From: Reticulitermes speratus
Lineage: Eukaryota; Arthropoda; Insecta; Blattodea; Rhinotermitidae
Assembly: GCA_021186555.1 (NCBI GenBank)
Contig: JAJKFL010000008.1
Span: 14,315,936 to 14,379,935 of the forward strand
DNA length: 64,000 nt
Direction of reading: 5' to 3'
Shown here piece after piece: positions 58,701 through 59,865 of the stretch. The notes beneath the pieces are model-generated. The model made no database searches. It was given only the letters and a program-made list of their open reading frames with translations, and had not been told where the DNA came from. How positions within the stretch are numbered: the first letter of the stretch is position 1; the number at the start of each line of letters is the position of its first letter. The translations under genes and the position numbers were made by a program.

Positions 58701-59588
58701 AAATGACGGGACGACGAGGGAGAAGACGTAAGCAGCTACTGGATGACCTTAAGGAAAAGAAAAGATACTGGAAATTGAAAGAGGAAGCACTAGATCGCAC
58801 CCTGTGGAGAACTCGCTTTGGAAGAGGCTACGGACCTGTCGTAAGACAGACTACAGAATGAATGAATGAATGTTCACTGAGTATGGAACTACACTGTGAG
58901 ATTTCAGATTATTACAGTGATCACTATTAACAGTACTTTCTTATGGGGTGTGATGCCGTATAGTTTGGTAGACAGGTAAGAGTGAGTAACTTGAATTTCG
59001 TGGTTCAAAAGAGTTTTGTATCTGTGGATGTATGTTCTTTAGAGTAACCTCTCCAACGAGGATTACTGTATGTTCTCACAACAATGACTATAAAGATTAC
59101 TGTTCTATCATAAAGATGGAAGCAGCAGATTTGCCAGAAACATTGTTACCTATCTACCAGAGTATATGGAGTCACATACCAAAGGAAAATACTCTCCAAA
59201 ATATAGAGGGAGCAAGTAATTTGAAAGGGGGCATAGCAGATGATGAAGTGTGCTTAATTTTGAATCGAGGATATGAATGTGTATGACAGTCTTGTTGAAG
59301 TAATTTGAGCTGAAATAAATGTTGAATTTATAGTAGAGTGATTAAAAGTGGGAGATGTGTTTGAGGGTTACATGAACTGCTGGCATGAATATGGAATCAC
59401 TAGACGCTTGACAAAGTCTCTACTTCGTGCTGTATTCTGCAGGGTTGACTGGATCTGAGACACCAGATCTCCTAAGGCACCCAACAAGCACAAACATTCT
59501 GTCCAATGAAGATTCTCCTTCTGATAATAAAGCTGAATTTTGGCACCAGTTACATATGCGAGCCTTCGAAGCATATTCAAAGAAGCAG
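567..59588 (+). CDS. Gyc32E: Receptor-type guanylate cyclase gene (22 exons, Gyc32E/Gyc76C-like)
   Basis: Single-pass membrane receptor that converts GTP to cGMP on the cytosolic side of the plasma membrane. The 22 joined exons give 1175 codons with no stop and fully consistent splice phases. Order from the first Met: ANF-type ectodomain about residues 60-500, Cys pair CGFEGEKC at about 499-506, membrane helix about 514-533, kinase-homology domain about 560-855, coiled coil about 860-900, cyclase domain about 903-1090, then a tail. Catalytic residues are all present: the metal Asp in FSDIVGFT and in ETIGDAY, the purine-recognising Glu (VETIGD) and Cys (YCLFGD), and the Asn/Arg pair in NTASRMES. 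The kinase-like domain keeps DFG but has HGN instead of HRD, so it is a pseudokinase, as in all membrane cyclases. Other insect paralogues are possible; the Gyc32E name rests on remembered similarity. The gene has large repeat-filled introns, and both its ends are uncertain. Confidence 0.93.
1213..1422 (-). repeat. SINE-C copy
   Basis: Minus-strand tRNA-like head near 1360-1420 with B box GGTTCGATTCC and a body containing GTACCCATTGACTAAGAC, shared with six other copies in the window. Confidence 0.7.
2164..2375 (+). repeat. GT/GTAT microsatellite
   Basis: A short GT run followed by about 190 bp of interrupted TATG/TACG repeats. The long frames through it in several phases are repeat translations (Met-Tyr-Val-Cys) and not proteins. 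Confidence 0.97.
3168..3413 (-). repeat. SINE-C copy
   Basis: Contains the family's AGGTGAGTACTCAACGTCAC, CCGGAGCCGATCTGGACG and a tRNA-like end (TATACCGACTACCCTGCC) on the minus strand. Confidence 0.75.
3508..3671. repeat. Penelope-type terminal repeat, palindromic copy
   Basis: Inverted halves: TTCGCTGTTCTGGGATGTTA at the left, TAACATCTCAGAAGAGCGAA at the right. The centre holds GTTTCGGGACAACCTATCGG and TCAAGGGTCAAGG. Confidence 0.75.
5030..5292 (+). repeat. SINE-G, probable tRNA-derived element
   Basis: Has a B-box-like GGTTCGGTTCCC about 60 bp in and a distinctive 3' part (ATCTCTAGTGTCGAGGTAAA, CTGCGCAGGG). Parts of the 3' segment recur at 29160-29227 and 34915-35000. Family not recognised. 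Confidence 0.5.
6480..7290 (+). repeat. 48-bp minisatellite, about 17 copies
   Basis: Unit contains TTTTGCTAGTGAATGCTAG and TTTTGTATACTGTTCTTAGG. Copies run head to tail with small indels (about 42-50 bp). Even within the unit there is an echo (CTAGTAAATGCTAG). No coding frame runs through it. Confidence 0.95.
8309..8520. repeat. Penelope-type terminal repeat, diverged palindromic copy
   Basis: Left half CCTTCGCTCTTCTGGGATGT, right half with AAAAGAGCGAAGGCCTCA; the centre repeats the TTGGTTACC / GGTAACCAA arms. More substitutions than in other copies. Confidence 0.65.
8725..8790 (-). repeat. Related core motif, diverged
   Basis: Minus strand CCTGAGGATGGCCAATTGAT then AAATATTTCGGAGATG. It has the CTGAGGA/CGGAG order of the same repeat class, with a changed core. 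Confidence 0.3.
9117..9420 (-). repeat. SINE-D, full-length tRNA-derived copy
   Basis: Minus strand: tRNA-like head at about 9350-9420 with B box GGTTTGATTCCC, then a body with GTCGACTCAGCCTCTAACAG and GGGCTGACAACC. Its match at 31757 is in the opposite orientation. Confidence 0.85.
10246..10395 (+). repeat. 49-bp minisatellite, left block (3 units)
   Basis: Three units with CCCGCTCTAGACAACAAACT and ACTGGTTCGGATCGTAACA. The array stops at the Penelope-like insertion and resumes at 13028. Confidence 0.9.
10445..11827 (+). CDS. Penelope-like reverse transcriptase / GIY-YIG endonuclease (5'-truncated)
   Basis: 460 open codons from the last upstream stop. They begin [20 protein letters not shown], the conserved N-terminal RT region of Penelope elements, then [12 protein letters not shown] (RT motif A), [18 protein letters not shown] (motif B) and [11 protein letters not shown] (motif C region). 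The YxDD box is not canonical, so the copy is probably inactive. The C-terminal part holds [20 protein letters not shown], the GIY-YIG endonuclease motif with a Cys pair, and [19 protein letters not shown]. Such enzymes copy their own RNA at a nicked chromosomal site. The start codon and roughly the first third of the protein are missing. Confidence 0.92.
   Translation, partial: LFTRPLKPIVSNIGAPTYQLAKCLAGILSPLVGRSVHHVKNSTEFVHTLSTLRVGPEDLMVSFDVVSLFTRVPIVESLNLLSQHFSEDILALFRHILTSTYSSFGGQFYEQTDGVAMGSPLSPAISNFFMDDFEERALKQATHKPLCWFRYVDGTFVIWPHGPEKLEGFVEHLSGLHRNIQFTMETEKDGHLSFLDIDIYRIPDGCLGHKVYRKPTHTNLHLNPGSHHHPSNKQAVLSTLVHRPRALCDMESLHCELEILKTTFKENGYSRKQIQRALNPKVKISKPKDKPTSVALLPYVQTTYGRLSRMLAKHNINSVGLLPRKISSFLLHVKNDLGLRTPGVYSIPCECGRVYIGQTGRSIATKIKEHSRHTRLGHPEKSAVAEHRLTQDHLIKFQDTQILSTKSGYMDRLIREAIELELHPGNMNREDGLILSGSWKPLFRLLRERRQHPPPPISGD
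11828..12895 (+). other. Pyrimidine-rich 3' non-coding region of the Penelope-like element
   Basis: The + strand is strongly T/C-rich with C runs at 11803-11812, about 11945-11959, 12041-12050 and 12580-12595, and long T-rich tracts. Open frames here are low-complexity Phe/Leu/Pro runs and not genes. Confidence 0.7.
13028..13134 (+). repeat. 49-bp minisatellite, right block (2 units)
   Basis: Continues the array of 10246-10395 after the insertion: GAACTACTGGTTTGGACCGT, CCCGCTCTAGACGACAAACT, GAGCTCTAGACAACA. Confidence 0.88.
13708..13898 (+). CDS. Gyc32E: Guanylate cyclase exon 2 (ectodomain)
   Basis: Acceptor TTGCCAG|GG and donor TAC|GTGAGT. It completes the split Gly codon and reads [12 protein letters not shown]...[21 protein letters not shown]...PMISY. 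The GPDDTC and NIPMISY-like blocks are the classic conserved part of the receptor cyclase ectodomain. It ends in phase 0 and is separated from exon 1 by a 12.9-kb intron. Confidence 0.95.
14411..14438. repeat. 28-bp perfect palindrome
   Basis: CAGGCAGTGTGGTA followed immediately by its exact reverse complement, with no spacer. Isolated, with no repeat family attached that I can see. Confidence 0.93.
14601..14840. repeat. Inverted repeat with two hammerhead-like cores (P1)
   Basis: Two 103-bp arms (14601-14703 and 14738-14840) with one visible difference, separated by 34 bp. Each arm, read outwards from the centre, has CTGATGA, a stem (GGCCGG/CCGACC type) and GAAACATATGTAGG. The left arm on the minus strand also has a GCCC/GGGC stem I. 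The layout matches type I hammerhead ribozymes with a very short stem III, as published for Penelope-like elements. Cleavage is predicted, not shown. Confidence 0.8.
14841..15028 (+). repeat. Repeat tail of P1 with Penelope-like N-terminal coding traces
   Basis: ATGCACGGTGAAAACAATAC and ATGCACGGTGAAATTAGAAT occur 124 bp apart; an inverted pair (GTAAATACTGTTTTACACCA and its mirror at 14942-14964) lies between. The MHG-NNIKF-like peptide recurs elsewhere in the window and resembles the start of Penelope reading frames as I remember them. Confidence 0.4.
15029..15311 (+). repeat. SINE-B, tRNA-derived, with 11-bp target-site duplication
   Basis: Head GGCCGTGCCATGGCTCAGGC carries an A box (TGGCTCAGGCGG), with a B-box-like GTTTGATCC downstream. 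Body matches the copy at 24714. Flanked by perfect direct repeats ATTATTAACTT at 15018-15028 and 15312-15322. It is inserted within Penelope-type repeat sequence. Confidence 0.93.
15360..15480 (+). repeat. Hammerhead-like motif, single copy
   Basis: At 15422: CTGATGA, one U, a perfect 6-bp stem GGCACC/GGTGCC with a UC loop, GAAACATGTA, predicted cleavage before G454 (15454). Stem I: C421-G454, one mismatch, then four pairs (15416-15419 with 15456-15459). One of the two best cores in the window. Confidence 0.7.
16352..16580 (-). repeat. SINE-C copy
   Basis: Body GTCGGCGTCACGCTTCGACC, GTACCCATTGCATAGGAGGC and head end ATATCGACTTAGCTATCCCG on the minus strand; about 230 bp. Confidence 0.75.
17137..17226 (+). 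mobile_element. hAT-type MITE, 90 bp, same family, 8-bp target-site duplication
   Basis: Begins CAGGAGTGCACAAATCC and ends GTGTGCGCATCCCTC, flanked by TTTTAAGA at 17129-17136 and 17227-17234. The interior (ATGTCACCCTGCTGGAGGC) matches the 276-bp element, so it is an internally deleted relative. Confidence 0.85.
17849..18233. repeat. Inverted repeat with hammerhead-like cores (P2)
   Basis: Left arm 17849-17945 (minus sense) and right arm about 18120-18233 (plus sense). Minus strand 17939-17894 has stem I GUUAGC/GCUAG, CUGAUGA at 17933-17927, a stem-loop, then GAAACAUGUU before the predicted cut. The right arm has CTAATGA and GAAAAG, so it looks decayed. Confidence 0.75.
19130..19240. repeat. 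Hairpin repeat
   Basis: CAATAATCAATCAACAAAG near 19160 is mirrored by TTTGTTAGTTGATTATTG ending at about 19238; GTGCACAC/GTGTGCA extend the arms. The left flank contains TTCCGTGCATTATAATC, related to the MHG repeat at 22480. Confidence 0.6.
20300..20517 (-). repeat. SINE-D, copy lacking the tRNA head
   Basis: Matches the body and 3' end of SINE-D (ACAGGCTTGGACAGGCCCTT, GAGGCTGAGTCGACC) but stops at GGAAGGATTGTGTC before the head, so it is 5'-truncated in the usual LINE-driven way. Confidence 0.85.
21560..22015 (+). pseudogene. LINE RT C-terminal fragment, strongly decayed
   Basis: Recognisable order [17 protein letters not shown], then [40 protein letters not shown], matching the widespread arthropod LINE tail (VLYGCETWSLTLREEH...LRKIFG). 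Several frame breaks. A hairpin follows at 22030. Confidence 0.7.
22030..22090. repeat. 61-bp hairpin
   Basis: AAATCTCTACAGGTGTAGGA is mirrored by TCCTGCACCTGTAGAGATTT with a four-base loop near AAGT. The stem is about 28 bp with one or two mismatches. It begins where the LINE fragment ends. Confidence 0.88.
22480..22793 (-). repeat. Repeat with Penelope-like N-terminal coding traces
   Basis: ACCGTGCATTTTAATAATTA occurs twice (22498 and 22715). On the minus strand one stretch reads [32 protein letters not shown]. 22734-22792 is a hairpin (TTATTCCAACAAATAC mirrored). The peptide resembles, from memory, the N-terminal region of Penelope proteins. Confidence 0.4.
22835..23415 (+). pseudogene. 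Jockey-like LINE, 3' RT fragment
   Basis: Frame pieces read [51 protein letters not shown] and [12 protein letters not shown], the C-terminal part of jockey-group reverse transcriptases. Stops and a shift (for example TAG at 23035 after ASVV) interrupt it. Only the last 190 codons or so survive; a SINE-A follows. Confidence 0.8.
23416..23679 (-). repeat. SINE-A, full-length copy
   Basis: About 264 bp. Minus orientation: tRNA-like head ending at 23679 with B box GGTTCGAATCC, a unique body, and a T run (the poly-A tail) at 23417-23427. It sits directly after a LINE fragment, possibly inserted into the LINE's 3' region. Confidence 0.85.
24489..25074. repeat. Penelope-type terminal repeats, tandem, split by a SINE-B
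   Basis: 24489-24703 has two or three consecutive GTTTCGGGA/GTCCCGAAA hairpin units, each with CCCTTGAAGATGG. The final half resumes at 25017 with CCTGCGTTACATCCCAGAAG after the SINE. This shows repeated insertion or rearrangement at one locus. Confidence 0.75.
24714..25006 (+). repeat. SINE-B, inserted into a Penelope-type end, 10-bp target-site duplication
   Basis: Clear tRNA-like head with B box GGTTCGATCCC, conserved body and an A-rich 3' end. Direct repeats TACCAATCTA lie at 24704-24713 and 25007-25016. Removing the SINE would join the two halves of a Penelope-type repeat, so the SINE is younger. Confidence 0.95.
25848..25975 (+). repeat. Penelope-type terminal repeat, solo half
   Basis: One clean half: CTTGACCCTTGAAGATGGG, GTCCCGAAACGTCAGTAAAC, ATCCCAGAAGAGCGCAGATC, CGCGGCGGAAGCCTGAAATC. 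It is nearly identical to the 3' end of the element at 12900-13027. Confidence 0.85.
26990..27218 (-). repeat. SINE-C copy
   Basis: Ends in ACTGAGCTACCCCGGC, the reverse complement of a tRNA-like 5' end, with B-box-like TGGTTTGATTCCCG 70 bp in. Body includes CCCATTGAATAGGACGCTGA. Confidence 0.8.
27650..27817. mobile_element. MITE with about 32-bp terminal inverted repeats
   Basis: GTAAATACTGTATTTCCCGC plus CTCGTAAGACGC at the left mirrors GCGTCTTAAGAGGCGGGAAA plus CACGATATTTAC at the right with few differences. 168 bp, non-coding. Superfamily not identified. Confidence 0.8.
28067..28327 (-). repeat. SINE-A, full-length copy
   Basis: Aligns over its whole length with the copy at 23416-23679: same head (AGCGAGCGGCCGC block), same GAGGACTCCT-type body and a T run at the left end. 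A tRNA-derived retroposon mobilised by a LINE in trans. Confidence 0.85.
29100..29227 (+). repeat. SINE-G-like 3' fragment
   Basis: Shares the CACCATCTAGCTCTGACGTT to CTGTACCTCGACTCCCCC arrangement with 5205-5265. Only the 3' portion is present. Confidence 0.4.
29355..29495 (-). repeat. SINE-H, tRNA-like head on the minus strand
   Basis: Minus strand begins GCGAGTTGGCTCAAAGGGG (A-box-like) and has GGTTCGAGTCC (B box) about 45 bp on. The ends do not pair into an acceptor stem, so it is a SINE head or pseudo-tRNA and not a tRNA gene. A single copy is seen. Confidence 0.45.
30185..30836. repeat. Inverted repeat split by a SINE-D (P4)
   Basis: CCTGAATATAAAACTCCTAC at 30212 on the left mirrors GTTTTATATTCAGG near 30805 on the right; both are next to a CCGAAAC core. 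The CTGATGA half is lost on the left side. A SINE-D occupies part of the space between. Confidence 0.6.
30256..30522 (-). repeat. SINE-D, inserted between halves of a palindromic repeat
   Basis: Body closely matches the other SINE-D copies; the head is partial, ending at TTTGTAGCGCT. It lies between two inverted Penelope-type segments (30185-30245 and 30780-30836). Confidence 0.85.
31757..32072 (+). repeat. SINE-D, full-length plus-strand copy
   Basis: The best-preserved head: GGCGGTGGTGCAGTTGGTC then GGGTTCGATTCCC (B box), followed by the complete body ending at CCTGTAATGGGATTGC. A short AG microsatellite lies about 70 bp upstream. Confidence 0.9.
32143..32378 (+). repeat. SINE-A, plus-strand copy
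   Basis: Head TTGTGGCCGTGAAGTCTAAG, B box GGGTTTGAATCCC, body with CAGAGGACTCCTACGGG, and an A run at 32371-32378. More diverged than the two minus-strand copies, hence probably older. Confidence 0.75.
32447..32524 (-). repeat. Variant Penelope-type repeat fragment
   Basis: Minus strand reads CCCTGACTACGGAGGCAGCA and later CTACCAAACTGAACGGCGTC, matching the variant at 63735. Confidence 0.5.
32644..32743 (-). repeat. SINE-B, 5'-truncated copy
   Basis: Minus-strand match to the last 100 bp of SINE-B (the AGCATCTGCTGCGGGGCCCT-like block and the TTCATCTTCATCACAGG block), bounded by T runs on both sides. Confidence 0.8.
33595..33930. repeat. Inverted repeat with hammerhead-like cores (P3)
   Basis: Left arm (minus sense) carries TTGATGA ... 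GGCCGAAACATGTAGGAAA; right arm carries CTGACGA ... GAAACGTGTAGGG. The outer parts share TATACTTATTAAAG. Between the arms lies an AAT microsatellite (33719-33750). Confidence 0.65.
33719..33750 (+). repeat. AAT microsatellite
   Basis: Ten or so AAT units lying between the arms of palindrome P3. Confidence 0.95.
34856..35000 (+). repeat. SINE-G-like 3' fragment
   Basis: Contains GCTCCATCTAGTGCCGAGGC followed by a TTTCTACTCC and GGATGCCTTCATCACG order like that at 5210-5280. Confidence 0.4.
35083..35135 (-). repeat. Variant Penelope-type repeat fragment
   Basis: Minus strand reads CCCTGACTATGGAGGCAGTA and, after a hairpin, CTGAAACGTCGGAAC. A short relic of the same variant. Confidence 0.5.
35286..35510 (-). 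repeat. SINE-C copy just upstream of exon 3
   Basis: Body CGTTGAATAGGAGGCTGGGT and B-box-like GGTTCGATTCC on the minus strand. It ends about 110 bp before the exon 3 acceptor. Confidence 0.75.
35621..35803 (+). CDS. Gyc32E: Guanylate cyclase exon 3 (ectodomain)
   Basis: 61 codons in phase 0, acceptor GTTGCAG|AAG and donor AAG|GTGAGG. It continues directly from MISY in exon 2 with [19 protein letters not shown], the invariant motif of the family, then KFIIVAG. The preceding intron is 21.7 kb, the largest in the gene. Confidence 0.95.
36107..36246. repeat. Penelope-type terminal repeat, near-perfect palindrome
   Basis: 36133-36244 is a 112-bp inverted repeat with a single visible mismatch between arms, centred on CCGAAACGTCGG. 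Sequence 5' of it (GAGGCTTCCGCCGTGATGTA) matches the outer end of the family. Confidence 0.9.
36826..36955 (+). CDS. Gyc32E: Guanylate cyclase exon 4 (ectodomain)
   Basis: Acceptor TTTTATCAG|GAT, donor GGG|GTTAGT. Encodes [20 protein letters not shown] followed by a segment ending in RTYQRTR, with an N-glycosylation sequon at NIT. One base is left over and is completed by exon 5 to give Val. A second TTTACAG lies 23 bases upstream but would shift the frame. Confidence 0.93.
37384..37659 (+). mobile_element. hAT-type MITE, 276 bp, with 8-bp target-site duplication
   Basis: Ends CAGGGGTACACAAAT and ATTTGTGGATCCCTG form imperfect terminal inverted repeats starting with CAGGG. They are flanked by the perfect 8-bp duplication TGTAAAGA (37376-37383 and 37660-37667). 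The size, the CAGGG termini and the 8-bp duplication are the hAT signature. No coding capacity. Confidence 0.93.
39175..39324 (+). CDS. Gyc32E: Guanylate cyclase exon 5 (ectodomain)
   Basis: Acceptor TTGTGCAG|TG, donor GGG|GTAAGT. Reads [15 protein letters not shown] then [14 protein letters not shown], matching the family pattern in which a receptor cyclase ectodomain strand (RVYVFLG) is followed by a GEYxxIxVD strand. One base is carried to exon 6. Confidence 0.94.
40366..40474 (+). CDS. Gyc32E: Guanylate cyclase exon 6 (ectodomain)
   Basis: Acceptor TGTTCACAG|AG, donor CAA|GTTAGT. The split codon becomes Glu, then [15 protein letters not shown] and [14 protein letters not shown]. Two bases (AA) pass to exon 7, which supplies the G of Lys. 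There is an N-glycosylation sequon at NFS. Confidence 0.93.
40643..40727 (+). CDS. Gyc32E: Guanylate cyclase exon 7 (ectodomain)
   Basis: A short exon of 85 bases. Acceptor TTGTTGCAG|G, donor TCT|GTAAGT. Reads [18 protein letters not shown] then [10 protein letters not shown]. KPPFxxP is a recognisable receptor cyclase motif. The phase is right on both sides, which supports the call despite the size. Confidence 0.92.
41001..41052 (-). repeat. Hammerhead-like motif, decayed
   Basis: Minus strand: a strong stem I (AUUUCUCC with GGAGGAAU), CUGAUGA, a short stem, then AAAACAUGUG. The G before the predicted cut site and the missing GAAA make it inactive by the known rules. Confidence 0.45.
41163..41262 (+). 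repeat. Degenerate Penelope-end-like fragment
   Basis: AAGTCTCCTGGGACATGATG and GGTTGGTAAATGGTTACTAA resemble the outer arm of the family. A weak match, given for completeness. Confidence 0.3.
41604..41756 (+). CDS. Gyc32E: Guanylate cyclase exon 8 (ectodomain)
   Basis: 51 codons, phase 0 at both ends. Acceptor TTTACTAG|GTA, donor GAT|GTATGT. Reads [19 protein letters not shown], the conserved AAxLYDAVxLYA helix of receptor cyclases, then [14 protein letters not shown]. Sequons are seen at NGS and NRS. Confidence 0.95.
42040..42195 (+). CDS. Gyc32E: Guanylate cyclase exon 9 (ectodomain)
   Basis: 52 codons, phase 0. Acceptor TTATAAG|GTG, donor CCT|GTAAGT. Reads [20 protein letters not shown], the D-x-NGDxExNYxV motif near the end of the ectodomain, then [18 protein letters not shown]. 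The acceptor has a modest pyrimidine tract. Confidence 0.95.
43625..43780 (+). repeat. GAT/GAC/GGC trinucleotide repeat ending at a splice acceptor
   Basis: Over 150 bp of GAT, GAC and GGC triplets ending at GATGTTGCAG, the exon 10 acceptor. Open frames on both strands here (poly-Met/Thr, poly-His/Arg) are repeat translation. Confidence 0.96.
43785..43963 (+). CDS. Gyc32E: Guanylate cyclase exon 10 (juxtamembrane and membrane helix)
   Basis: Acceptor GATGTTGCAG|GAG directly after a long GAT/GAC repeat; donor TAA|GTGAGT. Reads [15 protein letters not shown], then the juxtamembrane Cys pair CGFEGEKC known to form a disulfide in the family, then the membrane helix ([20 protein letters not shown]). 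Two bases are carried to exon 11. The sequence before the acceptor is purine-rich, which is unusual for a 3' splice site. Confidence 0.93.
44395..44640 (-). pseudogene. LINE C-terminal relic on the minus strand
   Basis: The minus strand keeps a DRISWRAFVKAAKNP-like order (for example [13 protein letters not shown]) and an [10 protein letters not shown] start, suggesting the RRRWxDxIRxDL...AQDRxxWRxxV tail of the same LINE class. Heavily decayed, so tentative. Confidence 0.4.
44753..44858 (+). CDS. Gyc32E: Guanylate cyclase exon 11 (start of cytoplasmic domain)
   Basis: Acceptor TTACTTCAG|G, donor ATG|GTGAGT. Completes Lys and reads [19 protein letters not shown]. The E-x-K/E-LxxLLWKI segment just after the membrane helix is strongly conserved and opens the kinase-homology domain. 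Ends in phase 0. Confidence 0.94.
45832..46026 (+). CDS. Gyc32E: Guanylate cyclase exon 12 (kinase-homology N lobe)
   Basis: 65 codons, acceptor TTGGCAG|ATT, donor CAG|GTATGT. Contains [14 protein letters not shown], equivalent to the beta-3 VAIK strand with its Lys, then [14 protein letters not shown] leading into the alpha-C region. The glycine-rich loop is not canonical. Phase 0 both sides. Confidence 0.95.
46323..46499 (+). CDS. Gyc32E: Guanylate cyclase exon 13 (kinase-homology domain)
   Basis: 59 codons, acceptor GATTGTAG|ATC, donor AAG|GTAAAT. Reads [18 protein letters not shown], then a [11 protein letters not shown] block. This matches the hinge and alpha-D region of the pseudokinase domain in membrane cyclases. 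Confidence 0.95.
47021..47141 (+). CDS. Gyc32E: Guanylate cyclase exon 14 (pseudo-catalytic loop)
   Basis: Acceptor TTGCTTCAG|GGA, donor AAG|GTGTGT. Reads [20 protein letters not shown] then [20 protein letters not shown]. The catalytic loop is HGNFRSSNC, without the HRD Asp, while DFG is kept. This is the hallmark of the regulatory pseudokinase. One base passes to exon 15. Confidence 0.96.
47765..47858. mobile_element. pogo/Tigger-like DNA transposon end (remnant)
   Basis: The right end reads ATAATCGAGGTTCTACTG followed by TA, the reverse complement of a CAGTAGAACCTCGATTAT terminus, typical of pogo-group (Tc1/mariner) elements that duplicate TA. TTATCCGAAATATTGC/GGATAA motifs lie just inside. 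The left end is not found. Confidence 0.5.
48097..48285 (+). CDS. Gyc32E: Guanylate cyclase exon 15 (kinase-homology C lobe)
   Basis: Acceptor GAGTAGCAG|GT, donor AAG|GTAAGT. Contains [13 protein letters not shown], the family APE equivalent, then [17 protein letters not shown] and GPWGQIDI. One base is carried on to exon 16. Confidence 0.96.
48343..48475 (+). repeat. Degenerate Penelope-end-like fragment
   Basis: AAGATTTGAGGTTCTCACAG, GATGCAATGCCATGTTGAG and, inverted, CTGCCTCCATTTTCAG keep the arm and core order of the variant family. Confidence 0.35.
49886..50063 (+). CDS. Gyc32E: Guanylate cyclase exon 16 (end of kinase-homology domain)
   Basis: Acceptor GTTTTCAG|AA, donor ATT|GTATGT. 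Reads [34 protein letters not shown] and [11 protein letters not shown]. CWxEDPxxRPD is diagnostic. The frame stays open to a stop at 50212 if the intron were retained, but the GTATGT donor keeps phase with exon 17, so that extension is taken as intron. Confidence 0.94.
50904..51044 (+). CDS. Gyc32E: Guanylate cyclase exon 17 (coiled-coil linker)
   Basis: Acceptor ATGTACAG|G, donor AAA|GTAAGT. Reads [39 protein letters not shown] and HRMLPK. This dimerisation coiled coil (signalling helix) joins the pseudokinase to the cyclase domain and is one of the most conserved parts of the family. Two bases pass to exon 18. Confidence 0.96.
51258..51381 (+). CDS. Gyc32E: Guanylate cyclase exon 18 (cyclase domain, first metal site)
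   Basis: Acceptor TTGTTACAG|GAC, donor CAG|GTAGTT. Reads [20 protein letters not shown] then [15 protein letters not shown]; the Asp of FSDIVGFT is the first metal-binding residue. A near-identical acceptor (GCAG|GACTGTGGCAGA) sits 45 bases upstream at 51212/51213, and using it would add 15 residues in frame without a stop. Confidence 0.96.
51790..51905 (+). repeat. Degenerate Penelope-end-like fragment
   Basis: GCGAGGATTCTGGTCCTTTG, ATGCTGCATTGTTGGATGAG and TTCAAGGGTCAACAC recall the arm and centre of the family. Confidence 0.3.
52945..53188 (+). CDS. Gyc32E: Guanylate cyclase exon 19 (cyclase domain core)
   Basis: Acceptor TTTCTGCAG|GTT, donor CTG|GTATGT. Contains [48 protein letters not shown] and LRIGIHSG. 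Glu of VETIGD recognises guanine and Asp of IGDAY is the second metal ligand. One base is carried to exon 20. Confidence 0.97.
53594..53784 (+). CDS. Gyc32E: Guanylate cyclase exon 20 (cyclase domain C-terminal half)
   Basis: Acceptor ATTAAAG|GC, donor AAG|GTAGAG. Reads [20 protein letters not shown] then [16 protein letters not shown] and [15 protein letters not shown]. Cys of YCLFGD specifies guanine; Asn and Arg of NTASR stabilise the transition state. At the junction the family usually has HTGPVVAGVVG, whereas here it reads [11 protein letters not shown]. Confidence 0.96.
54344..54392 (+). repeat. Hammerhead-like motif, weak
   Basis: CTGACGA followed by a poor stem and AAAACATGTAGGAAG. 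It has the right order and spacing, but stem II is unconvincing. Confidence 0.3.
54727..54838 (+). CDS. Gyc32E: Guanylate cyclase exon 21 (end of cyclase domain, tail)
   Basis: Acceptor TGCAAACAG|GGA, donor ACC|GTGAGT. Reads [20 protein letters not shown], the KGKGxxxTYWLxG motif that closes the cyclase domain, followed by a Ser-rich start of the cytoplasmic tail ([13 protein letters not shown]). One base is carried to exon 22. Confidence 0.95.
55850..56554 (+). pseudogene. LINE endonuclease domain (first part of the LINE protein)
   Basis: Reads [46 protein letters not shown] and [11 protein letters not shown], the apurinic endonuclease fold with N, E and D active residues (TWNVRT, SEVRW, GDWN). 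About 215 residues after the RTE-type leader. The frame shifts near 56535, where two bases seem to be missing compared with the expected TNTWFKKP. Confidence 0.93.
56535..57690 (+). pseudogene. LINE protein middle part: end of endonuclease, linker, start of RT
   Basis: Continues in a new frame with [17 protein letters not shown] and [13 protein letters not shown] (the SDH motif of the endonuclease), a Lys/Glu-rich linker, then RT motifs [20 protein letters not shown] and [11 protein letters not shown] single-base loss near 57672 breaks the frame before the expected [15 protein letters not shown]. Confidence 0.92.
57675..58861 (+). pseudogene. LINE protein C-terminal part: reverse transcriptase core
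   Basis: Reads [13 protein letters not shown] (motif A), [20 protein letters not shown] (motif B), [11 protein letters not shown] (motif C, YADD intact) and the RTE-type C-terminus ending [13 protein letters not shown]. The end of the frame meets the GAAT tail directly. Confidence 0.93.
58935..59195. repeat. Variant Penelope-type palindromic repeat before exon 22
   Basis: Left arm GTGTGATGCCGTATAGTTTG, right arm GAGTATATGGAGTCACATAC with AAGATGGAAGCAGCAGATTT between, the same order as at 63715-63830. An open frame across it is therefore repeat and not an exon. Confidence 0.55.
59443..59588 (+). CDS. Gyc32E: Guanylate cyclase exon 22 (cytoplasmic tail)
   Basis: Acceptor TATTCTGCAG|GG, donor CAG|GTAAGA. 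The split codon gives Arg, then [19 protein letters not shown] and [19 protein letters not shown] in frame. The tail is poorly conserved in the family, so the call rests on phase, both splice sites and the open frame. If the donor is not used, the frame stops ten codons later (stop near 59620). A decayed duplicate of this exon follows immediately. Confidence 0.75.
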
Positions 59589-59803
59589 GTAAGAGGTAGA
59601 GTGATCACAGTGGTGATATAACTGTTGCTGAATAAATGAGTGAACCACAAACATTCTGTCCATGAAGATTCTCCTTTTGATAATAAAGCTGAATTTTGGC
59701 ACCAGTTACATATGCAAGCCTTCAGAGCATATTCAAAGAAGCAGGTAAGAGGTAGAGTGAACACAGTGGTGATATAACTGTTGCTGAATAAATGAGTGAA
59801 CCA
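59491..59803 (+). repeat. 157-bp tandem duplication covering part of exon 22 and its donor
   Basis: The segment 59491-59647 (exon 22 from CAAACATTCTG through the donor and 59 bases of intron) is repeated at 59648-59803 with few differences. The second copy has lost bases within the coding part, so its frame is broken, and it has no AG acceptor at its start because the duplication began inside the exon. The GTAAGA donor is kept in both. It is a recent, non-functional exon duplication. Confidence 0.93.
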
Positions 59804-59865
59804 CAAAGCTGTGTATGAAACTTTGGTTTAATTAATGTAAATCTGCACTGCCATGGTGTAGTTGA

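Larger units (their letters stand above)
55463..58868 (+). mobile_element. RTE-clade LINE, near full length, 11-bp target-site duplication
   Basis: 3.4 kb in sense orientation inside intron 21. It has a 5' leader beginning near CTTCACCTTGCCGTGGTAGA, an apurinic-type endonuclease, a reverse transcriptase with YADD, and a 3' end in short GAAT repeats, the typical RTE tail. AATGTTCACTG is present at 55452-55462 and 58869-58879, though the second copy overlaps the GAAT tail. Two small deletions split the reading frame into three, so this copy is recent but no longer autonomous. Confidence 0.93.

Noticed and set aside
59032-59289. 84-residue open frame taken as a tail exon
   Set aside because: Its centre matches the variant Penelope-type repeat at 63715, and it has no splice sites in the right phase.
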